From positions 1 through 39,539 of IMG/VR virus record IMGVR_UViG_3300043436_002696: DNA of 39,539 nucleotides; one strand, 5' to 3'. This document shows positions 25,890 through 32,396 of the stretch, in pieces; the stretch's first letter is position 1; the number at the start of each line of letters is the position of its first letter. Source of the DNA: a virus. The notes beneath the pieces were generated by a model. That model was given only the letters and a program-made list of their open reading frames with translations. It was not told the origin of the DNA and did not search any database. The translations under genes were made by a program, and so were the position numbers.

Positions 25890-26561
25890 TTACATCCGCC
25901 AATCCTATTGTTTGATACCCAAGACCATCGCTTGAACTTATGCCAAATTCTAATGCATATGCAGAATCTTGGCTTCCGCCCAGTCTTCTTTCTGCTCTTG
26001 CCGTTACCTCTGCAAGACTTGCTGGTGCATCTGGTCCAGAACTAGCAGAACTATTTTCAGACAAGTCAATTCCTTGGATGGCAGCTAAAAACTTATTTTG
26101 ACGATTTTCTTTTTCATGCATCGCACCTAATGTAGCTATCAATTCTTGCATAGAAAGACTTGACTCAAGTTCATCATAGTCTTTCCAGTGACCCAGAAGG
26201 AAAACTTCCGATTCTAGGGCAGCTAGGTCTAGTTCATTCCAGCTAGTTCCTGAGCTGCCGTTAGCAGGTTTGGGTCGTTAAGCTTGATATCTGCAGCAAC
26301 CTCCAATATTTTATACATAGATTGAAGATCTAAAGCCTCTTCTAGCTTTTCCTTTTCAGAAATCTCTGGTGCGAATTGTTTCATTGCAATAGATGTGCAA
26401 TCAAGTAGGAGGTCTAGAAACTCGTCCTCTGTAGTCTTTGTTTCTACTTCTCTCCATTTCGTCATAACCTGACGTAGGTTCTTTAAGTTTAATGGTTTTA
26501 CAGTGATGATTGTTCCATCTTGTAGTTCCATTTCGATTGATTCGTAAATTTTGGTAGCCAT
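25882..26561 (-). CDS. Tail assembly chaperone GT (-1 frameshift product)
   Basis: The long form of the tail assembly chaperone, made by slipping back one base at CCCAAAC (26274-26268). It consists of 98 residues of G, then 39 residues in the new frame (P-A-N-G-S-S then W-N-E-L-D-L), then an 89-residue stretch starting at an in-frame Met (26151), 226 residues in all. In lambda and most siphophages G and GT coat the tape measure and recruit tube subunits, with a fixed G:GT ratio set by the slip. The new-frame segment is open from a TAA at 26280 to the stop at 25884, which overlaps the tape measure ATG. A gene caller unaware of the shift would report only 25882-26151, which has no good ribosome binding site. 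Confidence 0.85.
26229..26561 (-). CDS. Tail assembly chaperone G (short form)
   Basis: A 110-residue protein with the usual short-form features: an early strand with L-Q-D-G-T-I-I-T-V-K-P-L, then a helical acidic middle (W-R-E-V-E-T-K-T, F-L-D-L-L-L-D-C). It stops at TAG (26231-26229). It keeps the tape measure soluble while the tube polymerises. The start has a strong AGGAG ribosome binding site and follows a terminator plus a TATAAT box, so the tail operon may restart here. The last 12 codons after the slippery site are specific to the short form. Confidence 0.85.
   Translation of the reverse strand: MATKIYESIEMELQDGTIITVKPLNLKNLRQVMTKWREVETKTTEDEFLDLLLDCTSIAMKQFAPEISEKEKLEEALDLQSMYKILEVAADIKLNDPNLLTAAQELAGMN
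26268..26274 (-). promoter_or_regulatory. Programmed -1 frameshift site CCCAAAC
   Basis: CCCAAAC fits the X-XXY-YYZ rule exactly in the G reading frame (C CCA AAC). The -1 frame has a TAA a few bases upstream and then stays open through the chaperone extension to the tape measure start. It is therefore the only canonical heptamer in the short window where a slip would work. No strong downstream hairpin was obvious by eye. Confidence 0.85.
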
Positions 26562-26587
26562 TTTTCTCCTATGTTGTTCCTTTGTCC

Positions 26588-26593
26588 ATTATA
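26588..26593 (-). promoter_or_regulatory. Possible -10 box (TATAAT) before the chaperone genes
   Basis: A perfect TATAAT in the gap between the tail tube terminator and the AGGAG site of chaperone G; predicted start near 26581. No convincing -35 at 16-18 bases: TTGCTT lies 20 bases upstream. In AT-rich DNA such boxes can arise by chance. Confidence 0.35.
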
Positions 26594-26610
26594 GCCTACT
26601 ATTTATTATA

Positions 26611-26647
26611 TAAAAGCAATATGGTGGGTATTTCTACCCACCATATT
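26611..26647 (-). terminator. Intrinsic terminator after the tail tube gene
   Basis: A 13-bp stem (26618-26630 with 26635-26647) around the four-base loop GAAA on the minus strand, with a G+C-rich core (GGTGGGTA/TACCCACC), followed at once by GCTTTTA. It starts 21 bases past the tail tube stop. It would cut transcription after the abundant tube gene and lower expression of the chaperones and tape measure. Confidence 0.8.
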
Positions 26648-26667
26648 ACACGATATTTAGTTATAGA

Positions 26668-27366
26668 TTACGCTGCTGTGTAAACACGATCAATGATCTT
26701 GCCGTAGATAGCGTTGTTATCTTGTGATGTTGCTACGTTAGATGGAAGCAAACGGAATGTTACAGGGAATACTGTAGCTTCGTTACGCTTAATACCAACA
26801 GAAACAGTTTCCATCGAAAGAGCACGATATCCAACGTATACACGTTCTACCGCAGTTCCTCCATTAAGACCACCATTTTCCAATAGTTGTTCTGGACCTG
26901 GACCTACGATTAGGATGGATCTTTCTACTGGGGAGTAACCAAGAGCACCACCGTTAAGGTCAAGTGTCTTTGTGTATCCTGATGTAGAAGCAACTGAAGA
27001 TCTTAGATCTCCTTGATTGCCTGTCTTTCCACCAAGAACAACAAGGAAGTTCTCTAGAGTTGCCTCTGTAAGAGTGGTTTTAACCATAACTTTCTGACCT
27101 TGCTTGAAAATCTTAGCAACGTCAAGAAGCTGATCAACCTGAACTTCACCAAAGTCTGGTTCGAAAGAAAAGTCCACACCTTCGGATGTGTACCCAACGT
27201 GTGTCCATTCTGCAGACTTTACGTTTGTTGTCTTCTGGTAAGAACCAAGTGTGTTAGCTTCAAATGTTCCAGTTGAAGGAATATCTTGAATTGTCTTTTC
27301 ATCTTCGTCTGCACCGATGTAAAGAACACCAGCACCAACGATAATATTTTTTGAATTATTAGCCAT
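26668..27366 (-). CDS. Major tail tube protein
   Basis: A 232-residue protein in the standard place, after the tail terminator gene and before the assembly chaperones. It shows the beta-rich tube pattern: an N-terminal I-I-V-G-A-G-V-L-Y-I-G strand, W-T-H-V-G-Y-T-S-E-G-V-D-F-S-F with acidic residues, and a C-terminal F-P-V-T-F-R-L-L-P strand followed by Y-G-K-I-I-D-R-V-Y. The gene looks richer in G+C than its neighbours, as expected for a highly translated gene. It has a very strong AGGAGGTG ribosome binding site, a promoter-like TGGTAAAAT upstream and its own terminator. Its 77-base leader is one of the longest gaps in the window. Hexameric rings of this protein form the tail tube. Confidence 0.85.
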   Translation of the reverse strand: MANNSKNIIVGAGVLYIGADEDEKTIQDIPSTGTFEANTLGSYQKTTNVKSAEWTHVGYTSEGVDFSFEPDFGEVQVDQLLDVAKIFKQGQKVMVKTTLTEATLENFLVVLGGKTGNQGDLRSSVASTSGYTKTLDLNGGALGYSPVERSILIVGPGPEQLLENGGLNGGTAVERVYVGYRALSMETVSVGIKRNEATVFPVTFRLLPSNVATSQDNNAIYGKIIDRVYTAA

Positions 27367-27426
27367 TTTATTTTTTGCACCTCCTGCTTTTTGTTGATTT
27401 AGCTTTCGGGGGCTTCCTCAATATCT

Positions 27427-27435
27427 ATTTTACCA
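27427..27435 (-). promoter_or_regulatory. Extended -10 promoter candidate before the tail tube gene
   Basis: TGGTAAAAT fits TGnTANAAT on the minus strand, nine bases past the tail terminator gene's stop. A start near 27420 would give a roughly 54-base leader to the tail tube gene with the AGGAGGTG site in it. No -35 is apparent. Confidence 0.35.
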
Positions 27436-27443
27436 CAAATCTC

Positions 27444-27932
27444 TTACGAGCGTGAATACTCATAGGTTACATATAAGGTTGAAAGATTTAGCCCAGATTC
27501 CAAGCCAACTGGCTTTTTCTCATCTAGGGCATATTGTTCTTGACGAACCTTGATGTATTTAAAGTTAATTCCAGTATCTCTAATATGGTTATTTATCTCA
27601 AATGCTGAGATATCAAACTTACTCAGGGCATCGTAGATGAAGTTCTTTAGTGGGTATAGTTTATTCCAAGGTCCAACAATAGTAAGGGTAGCTTCTTCTT
27701 TAATCAAAGGGAAGCATTTTAAGTCCACCCCAGTATATAGGAAGTCATATAGGATATATGGACTTGGGTTAGTTATGGCATTTGAATCATTGATAGCAAA
27801 TATTGGCTGAACGGTATACGCATCTGTATCCCAAACAGCAGAAGGAAGTTGGGTGCTTCCATTAACATCACCTTTAGCTAAATCCCAAAGATAATTACCA
27901 ATAAGGATAACTGGCAACTTTGTATAATCCAT
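27444..27932 (-). CDS. Tail terminator / tail completion protein
   Basis: A 162-residue protein immediately before the tail tube gene, the usual place of the protein that caps the growing tube and joins it to the neck. The fold looks alpha/beta (an N-terminal Y-T-K-L-P-V-I-L-I helix/strand, a middle L-T-I-V-G-P-W strand, a Y-D-A-L-S-K-F helix and a final L-Y-V-T-Y-E-Y strand), compatible with the lambda gpU-like family. AGGAG lies about eleven bases before the ATG. The preceding stop is two bases upstream. The call is mainly positional. Confidence 0.65.
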   Translation of the reverse strand: MDYTKLPVILIGNYLWDLAKGDVNGSTQLPSAVWDTDAYTVQPIFAINDSNAITNPSPYILYDFLYTGVDLKCFPLIKEEATLTIVGPWNKLYPLKNFIYDALSKFDISAFEINNHIRDTGINFKYIKVRQEQYALDEKKPVGLESGLNLSTLYVTYEYSRS

Positions 27933-27934
27933 TA

Positions 27935-28609
27935 CTACTTTGATCTCCTAGCGATTCTATTTGCTGACTCTTTAGCCATTCCAGAGCCATTAAGGTTCCC
28001 AGAAGAAATTCTTGACAAGCTAACTTCTGACTCTTTTAATATCTCTCTGTTAATTTTATCATAAAATCCAACATCTTCTAGCATCCTAGAAGCCTGTCTA
28101 TTCATATAATCTTCAAATGCTCTTTGAAAAGATCCAGATACCTGTATACCTCCAGGATTTGGAACATATGATTGTTTTGTAAATACTTTTTCACCATCAA
28201 CATCAAATACTAGAAATTTTCCAGATCTAGGTCTAATGGTAACTGGATTGCCTTCTTCCATTATGAAGGCTTTCTTACGAAACACCTGCCCACTGTTCTC
28301 AGGAGCGGTAGCGTCTCTAAATGAGTATTGTATACTTGGAGCACCAGCACTTCCTGAAATTGTATAATAAAATAATCTAGCATTTCTTTGACCTGTTTTA
28401 TCTTTTTCATAGACGTGGTGAAATGACGCACTATCTCTTCTTGCAATATTGTCCATATAGAATCCAAAATATTCACCAACCATTTCAAGGGCATTTCTAA
28501 TTATTAGGTTTTTGTTGGTTGGAGTATTATGAAGTTCTGAAAGTGTTCCAGTATGATATTGTGCTGTAGCTACAATCTTTTCAGCCATCTTACCAGTATC
28601 TACTGCCAT
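27935..28609 (-). CDS. Neck / head-tail joining protein
   Basis: A 224-residue basic protein between head closure and tail terminator. The first 60 residues are helical (K-M-A-E-K-I-V-A-T-A, then L-I-I-R-N-A-L-E-M-V). The centre is a beta core around K-A-F-I-M-E-E-G-N-P-V-T-I-R-P and F-L-V-F-D-V-D-G-E-K-V-F, and the C-terminus is a basic helix with Y-M-N-R-Q-A-S-R. This resembles neck proteins of the HK97 gp10-like/Ne1 type in actinobacterial phages. The ATG follows the previous stop by one base. Confidence 0.65.
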   Translation of the reverse strand: MAVDTGKMAEKIVATAQYHTGTLSELHNTPTNKNLIIRNALEMVGEYFGFYMDNIARRDSASFHHVYEKDKTGQRNARLFYYTISGSAGAPSIQYSFRDATAPENSGQVFRKKAFIMEEGNPVTIRPRSGKFLVFDVDGEKVFTKQSYVPNPGGIQVSGSFQRAFEDYMNRQASRMLEDVGFYDKINREILKESEVSLSRISSGNLNGSGMAKESANRIARRSK

Positions 28610-28610
28610 A

Positions 28611-29054
28611 TTAATCTACTTCTAGTGACTGTATTTCTTGACGCTTTAATACCGTTTCGTATTCTATTATTTTTCCAGTATGGTCAAGAAGGGGTGTTGT
28701 TCCACTTGGTTCAAATATAGTTGCATTATCTAATCCACCCTCACTATTTTGAATATAGTCTTCTGTCCAAATAACACCATCACTATTTTTAATTGAAACT
28801 ACACGAAACTCGCTGGATATTGGAGCTGCTGTTCTAATTTTTACAAAGTCTTTTGAGTTAATTAAATAATCTTTTAGGTCTACCTGTGCTGAGTTTCCAC
28901 CAAGTTGTGATCCAAGAATACCACGAGCATAACAAGGCACTGTTTTTTGAAGAGCCCAAGATTTTGTTACCATACCATTTGTTGCATCACGGGTGGTGGT
29001 TGGCTCATAAATGTCTGCTTGCATTGTGTAGGTAGAATGTGCCAAACAAGACAT
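28611..29054 (-). CDS. Head closure (stopper) protein
   Basis: A 147-residue protein in the slot of the SPP1 gp16-like head-tail stopper, which closes the portal channel below the adaptor. It is beta-rich, beginning C-L-A-H-S-T-Y-T-M-Q-A-D-I-Y-E-P, where short stopper proteins typically have a Y/D-I-Y-E/R-P strand, and has K-D-Y-L-I-N-S-K-D-F-V-K-I-R in the middle. It starts directly after the previous stop (TAA ATG), with AAAGGCG about eight bases upstream. Assigned by order, size and the N-terminal pattern. Confidence 0.65.
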   Translation of the reverse strand: MSCLAHSTYTMQADIYEPTTTRDATNGMVTKSWALQKTVPCYARGILGSQLGGNSAQVDLKDYLINSKDFVKIRTAAPISSEFRVVSIKNSDGVIWTEDYIQNSEGGLDNATIFEPSGTTPLLDHTGKIIEYETVLKRQEIQSLEVD

Positions 29055-30233
29055 TTAAATCGCCTTTAAATTCCAAGACTTATATGGAGAAAGCAATGAG
29101 TCTACATATAGGTTTCCAGTACCATTTAGCATTCCATCTGCAAACTGAATGTTAAAGGAATCGTTATTAATTGACTTTAAGCCCTTATTTCTATAAATAG
29201 AATCGTTGCACAAAAAGTCATTAATAAGTTCGTATACTGCAATTTTAATATCTTCTGGAACTGCCTTCCATCCGTATTCTCCACGAACTAAATATGCAGA
29301 GTCTTTTCCAAAATATGAAGGGTTTTGTAAAGGATTTTGATCTACCCATTCAGTAATATTTACACCTTCTGCAACAACTTTTATAGAAAACTTACTTGGT
29401 GCTACTGCTAGGGTTACATCAAGTAAATCAACAACTGGTTCTTCTGTAGAGTCATATATCAAATAGTCATCAAATATAATCTTATCAAATGATTCAATTC
29501 TTTGACCTAAGTGCAAAAGGTCGGTATTTTGTCCATAAGCACCTACTGTCTTATATTCAAACTTAAACTCTGAGTTTATATAAGCATTAATTAAATACCT
29601 TGCTTTTCTTTCAAGCTTTTCAATAAAAGCATCTGGTTGACCATTAAGTATACTAACAGCACCATTTGCACCATTTTGAAAGTAATTTTTTATTTCAGAT
29701 ACTGTGGCGTATGGTCTTTTAATAGTGACATCAATGCTATCTGTTGAATATCCATTTACTTGAATTGACTGTATTTCTATTACTAAAGATCTATCATATT
29801 TGCAACTATCTGCATTTAAAGTAATATTAAATGATTGACCACCTTGATCTATAATCTTATGCACTCCTGATTGAGTTCCACTTGTATTAACTAAAGATTT
29901 TGGAGAAGTTGTATATATATTAAACTTATTTGCATCTGGAGTTGTTTCAACATAATAGGTAGTTGAGGTGTTTATTCCTGTTGGCAGAGACCCAGTTGTG
30001 GAAAACTTAATAGCATCTCCATCAATATAATCATGATTTGCCTCAGTAATTAGTGCAGGACTAGCAATACTTATTGTGGCTACTGTTCCAGGATCTTCTG
30101 CAAAATTAATTTCTTCATATTGAATATATGTGTCATTTGTATTATCATAAACACTATATACTAGGCTAACTGTATTTTGTGGGGCAGTATATTCAAAACT
30201 AGCAGTTCCCAAATCATTTACTAAAACTTCCAT
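29055..30233 (-). CDS. Head-tail adaptor with an N-terminal beta-domain extension
   Basis: A 392-residue protein. Residues from about 175 onward are helical (S-E-I-K-N-Y-F, K-L-E-R-K-A-R-Y-L-I-N-A-Y-I) and end in an adaptor-like V-P-E-D-I-K-I-A-V-Y-E-L-I-N-D motif. This fits the connector that binds under the portal. The first 170 residues are extra. They include a segment (62-118) with the G-D-A-I-K-F-S-T-T-G-S-L-P-T-G-I and T-Y-Y-V pattern of the FCCH-type beta domain frequent in phage surface proteins. Ordinary adaptors are 100-200 residues, so this one may also display a domain on the neck. It starts directly after the previous stop (TAA ATG). Confidence 0.7.
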   Translation of the reverse strand: MEVLVNDLGTASFEYTAPQNTVSLVYSVYDNTNDTYIQYEEINFAEDPGTVATISIASPALITEANHDYIDGDAIKFSTTGSLPTGINTSTTYYVETTPDANKFNIYTTSPKSLVNTSGTQSGVHKIIDQGGQSFNITLNADSCKYDRSLVIEIQSIQVNGYSTDSIDVTIKRPYATVSEIKNYFQNGANGAVSILNGQPDAFIEKLERKARYLINAYINSEFKFEYKTVGAYGQNTDLLHLGQRIESFDKIIFDDYLIYDSTEEPVVDLLDVTLAVAPSKFSIKVVAEGVNITEWVDQNPLQNPSYFGKDSAYLVRGEYGWKAVPEDIKIAVYELINDFLCNDSIYRNKGLKSINNDSFNIQFADGMLNGTGNLYVDSLLSPYKSWNLKAI

Positions 30234-30650
30234 TTAAACACCATAGAAAGATTCTACTTCTTTCTTGGTAGCCTCCCTTACTTCATCTGCTTGGTTAGCT
30301 AATATTTGCTCTGCCAGCGATTTATTAACAAGCACAAATGGCTCGTCCATATCAAACTTAACACCATTTCCAGCGTAATATCCACCACGCTTAATAGCCA
30401 TAGTTAAAAGAACTTTTTCTTCTTTTTTAGATTCTACTTTTGCTTCTTGTATTTTTACTTTAACTTCTTCTTTTGTAGGACCGTCTTCATAGTCAAACAA
30501 TGATTTTGATGATTCTTCATACATTTCCCAAGTAACTTTAGCCTCTTCAATAGCTTCAATAATATCTTGTTTTCTTGCATTCTTTGATATTTCAATATCA
30601 AATGATAGACATAAACCCTTAAGGTCTCCGATTGTTTTACTAGATAACAT
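30234..30650 (-). CDS. Connector-region protein with an N-terminal SAP-like helix pair
   Basis: A 138-residue protein right after the capsid terminator. Residues 4-36 (T-I-G-D-L-K, then N-A-R-K-Q-D-I-I-E-A-I) resemble the SAP/LEM-like or Rho-N-like helix-extended-loop-helix often seen in the small protein following the capsid gene. A charged linker (about 55-78) leads to a small C-terminal part with K-R-G-G-Y-Y-A-G-N-G-V-K-F and P-F-V-L-V. A role in head completion is inferred from position. It has a strong AGGAGGA ribosome binding site and a TATAAT box upstream, so it probably starts the neck transcription unit. Confidence 0.6.
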   Translation of the reverse strand: MLSSKTIGDLKGLCLSFDIEISKNARKQDIIEAIEEAKVTWEMYEESSKSLFDYEDGPTKEEVKVKIQEAKVESKKEEKVLLTMAIKRGGYYAGNGVKFDMDEPFVLVNKSLAEQILANQADEVREATKKEVESFYGV

Positions 30651-30668
30651 AAATCCTCCTAATTATTA

Positions 30669-30674
30669 ATTATA
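30669..30674 (-). promoter_or_regulatory. Possible -10 box (TATAAT) after the capsid terminator
   Basis: TATAAT within GTGTATAATTAA, just past the U-run of the capsid terminator and about 13 bases before the AGGAGGA site of the next gene. The same TGTATAATTAA string occurs before the protease gene at 33617. The -35 region would fall in the terminator stem and is not recognisable. Confidence 0.4.
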
Positions 30675-30677
30675 CAC

Positions 30678-30716
30678 TAAAAAGAAGTAAGGGTCGGACA
30701 AAAATCCGACCCTTAC
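30678..30716 (-). terminator. Strong intrinsic terminator after the major capsid gene
   Basis: A perfect 12-bp G+C-rich stem, GTAAGGGTCGGA (30716-30705) with its complement at 30698-30687, around a six-base loop. It is followed on the minus strand by CTTCTTTTTAG. It begins 15 bases past the capsid stop and lacks a T-run in the other direction, so it acts on the minus strand. Confidence 0.88.
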
Positions 30717-30731
30717 CAAGATAGCTTGTAA

Positions 30732-31796
30732 CTAAGCAGTTGGTACTGCGTAGGCTACTGCTGACTTTTCTTCTAGTGCTACACCCATACGGACGTAGAC
30801 TGTGTACTCTACAGAGTCCTTTCGTGGTTGGAACTCACGATGTACTGTAACATCTCTCTGGAAACCCCAAATGCGGTTTGAAGGAAGAGTTAGGTCTACA
30901 TAGTCTTCTGGATACAAAGGAACTTCTTGAACTGGAAGACCGAAGATGGTGTATTGAGCACCAGCTGGACCGCCAATTCTAGGAGTAACTCCGTCAATTA
31001 CACGAGTAGCAACATCGTAAGGAACTGAGGTTCCGTCAGTTGTATTAACTGTGCGAAGCTCTGTTAGCAATTCCTGAATATGCTTGCTATTCATGTAGAA
31101 CTTAAGATCCTGACGGCGAGCCTTGAACTTACGAGGCATTGCATTATAGATTGCTTCGATTGCATCAAGAGTCAACTTTGCGGAAGATCCATCGCCTGAA
31201 TCAGGAGTAGCTTCCCAAATGCTTGTCATAGTTGCAGCAGCTGCTGCAGCTTCGTGAGCACCTGCGTAGTTAGTATCCTTGATCTGACGGATAAATCCTG
31301 CAAGAGTATTGTCATATGTACCGTTACCAGATTCTCCTGGACGACCATTAATTGCAATATCTTCCAAGTCGTTTCCGAATTGAGTTGCCATCAAACGTAC
31401 AACGTGATCCTCTAGAGACGCACCTTCAATAGAGTCCTCTAGGGATTCTGTTGATAGTTCGTACTGTAGACGGAACTTTGTTGTTGTAAGTTCGATCTTT
31501 GTGAATGCTGGAGCACTGTTTGCACCTGTATCATCAGCCTGTGTAGCTTTTGTTACAAGACGTGAACCAACACGGATCTTATCCAATTCCATAGTATTTC
31601 CACGCATCGTTACCTTGCGACCATCGTTAGCTAGAACCATCTGATCAAAGATGTATTCGATAAACTGTGTAGATTGTGTTGGGTTAAGAACACCACCTGC
31701 GTCACCAGAGTTTCCTAGTGCTGTCATAGCACCAGGAGATGTTAGTGGAGAAAGAACTGTGCCACTTGCTGTGGCTTTTTCTAAAATATCACTCAT
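30732..31796 (-). CDS. Major capsid protein (HK97 fold)
   Basis: A 354-residue protein directly after the protease/scaffold. Residues about 1-40 are a flexible N-terminus. Then come the E-loop-like R-V-G-S-R-L-V-T-K-A-T stretch, the spine helix region (S-L-E-D-H-V-V-R-L-M-A-T-Q-F-G-N-D-L-E-D-I-A-I-N-G) and the P-domain/A-domain (F-Y-M-N-S-K-H-I-Q-E-L-L, then F-G-L-P-V-Q-E-V-P). It ends with F-Q-R-D-V-T-V-H-R-E-F-Q-P and V-Y-V-R-M-G-V-A-L-E. Base composition is richer in G+C than most neighbours, a sign of high expression. GGCAGGTGA lies about ten bases upstream of the ATG. A strong terminator follows. It forms the icosahedral shell. Confidence 0.93.
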   Translation of the reverse strand: MSDILEKATASGTVLSPLTSPGAMTALGNSGDAGGVLNPTQSTQFIEYIFDQMVLANDGRKVTMRGNTMELDKIRVGSRLVTKATQADDTGANSAPAFTKIELTTTKFRLQYELSTESLEDSIEGASLEDHVVRLMATQFGNDLEDIAINGRPGESGNGTYDNTLAGFIRQIKDTNYAGAHEAAAAAATMTSIWEATPDSGDGSSAKLTLDAIEAIYNAMPRKFKARRQDLKFYMNSKHIQELLTELRTVNTTDGTSVPYDVATRVIDGVTPRIGGPAGAQYTIFGLPVQEVPLYPEDYVDLTLPSNRIWGFQRDVTVHREFQPRKDSVEYTVYVRMGVALEEKSAVAYAVPTA

Positions 31797-31823
31797 TTTT
31801 ATTTTTCACCTGCCTTTTATTTT

Positions 31824-32396
31824 CTAATTTAAGTATTGCGAGGAACTGAGGAAGCGTCCCCCCCATACAGAATCTGACTTCTGTATAGTTGTTTCTGCGG
31901 AACTCTCAAGTTCCCCAGACTTTTTTACAGCGGTATCGTTTTCTACAGATTCCAATCTTCCATTAATTGTTTGTACTGCATTTACGATATCCGCCAAACC
32001 TTTGTTGATCTCTTCTAAACGAGAATCATTTTCTACAAGCTTATCGGTTAAAGCTTTTGTTACTTCTGCAACAGTGTTTACAACACCATTAACTGCAGCT
32101 GCATTTGTTTCGCCACTCTTTGTAAGAGCCTCGCCAACAAAATTTTTGATTTCACTAAGAGTCTTTTCAAGGTCAGTCGCCTCACCATTATCGGTGGAAG
32201 CGTCATCTGCAGATCCCTCTGTATCTACGGATGTTTCGACTGTTTCTTCTGCTACTTCAACTTCATCAGACTTTGCAATTTCTTCTTCTGCTGGAGCTTC
32301 TTCAGCTTCAACAATTTCATCAACTACAACTTCTTCTGCTACTTCTACAATTTCTTCAACTGTAGCGTCTTCTGCAACTTCGTTATTTTCAGTCAT
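31824..32396 (-). CDS. Nested in-frame scaffolding protein (internal start)
   Basis: An internal ATG (32396), in frame with the protease gene at codon 403, is preceded by AAGGAGGTG at 32410-32402, one of the best ribosome binding sites in the window, followed by five bases. It would make a separate 190-residue protein sharing the protease's C-terminus: an acidic Glu/Val/Ala-rich half (403-480) then a helical coiled-coil half with D-K-L-V-E-N-D-S-R-L-E-E-I. This mirrors lambda, where scaffold Nu3 is made from an internal start in protease gene C. The product would be an internal scaffold that guides capsid assembly and is then digested by the protease. Confidence 0.75.
   Translation of the reverse strand: MTENNEVAEDATVEEIVEVAEEVVVDEIVEAEEAPAEEEIAKSDEVEVAEETVETSVDTEGSADDASTDNGEATDLEKTLSEIKNFVGEALTKSGETNAAAVNGVVNTVAEVTKALTDKLVENDSRLEEINKGLADIVNAVQTINGRLESVENDTAVKKSGELESSAETTIQKSDSVWGGRFLSSSQYLN

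Noticed and set aside
26152-26228. The 89-residue frame 26151-25882 as an independent gene
   Set aside because: Its frame is continuous upstream to the CCCAAAC slip site and it has no ribosome binding site, so it is the C-terminal part of the GT chaperone.
27367-27443. Search for a terminator or riboswitch in the 77-base gap before the tail tube gene
   Set aside because: Only a C-run and a 3-bp stem were seen; nothing beyond the extended -10 and the ribosome binding site can be supported.
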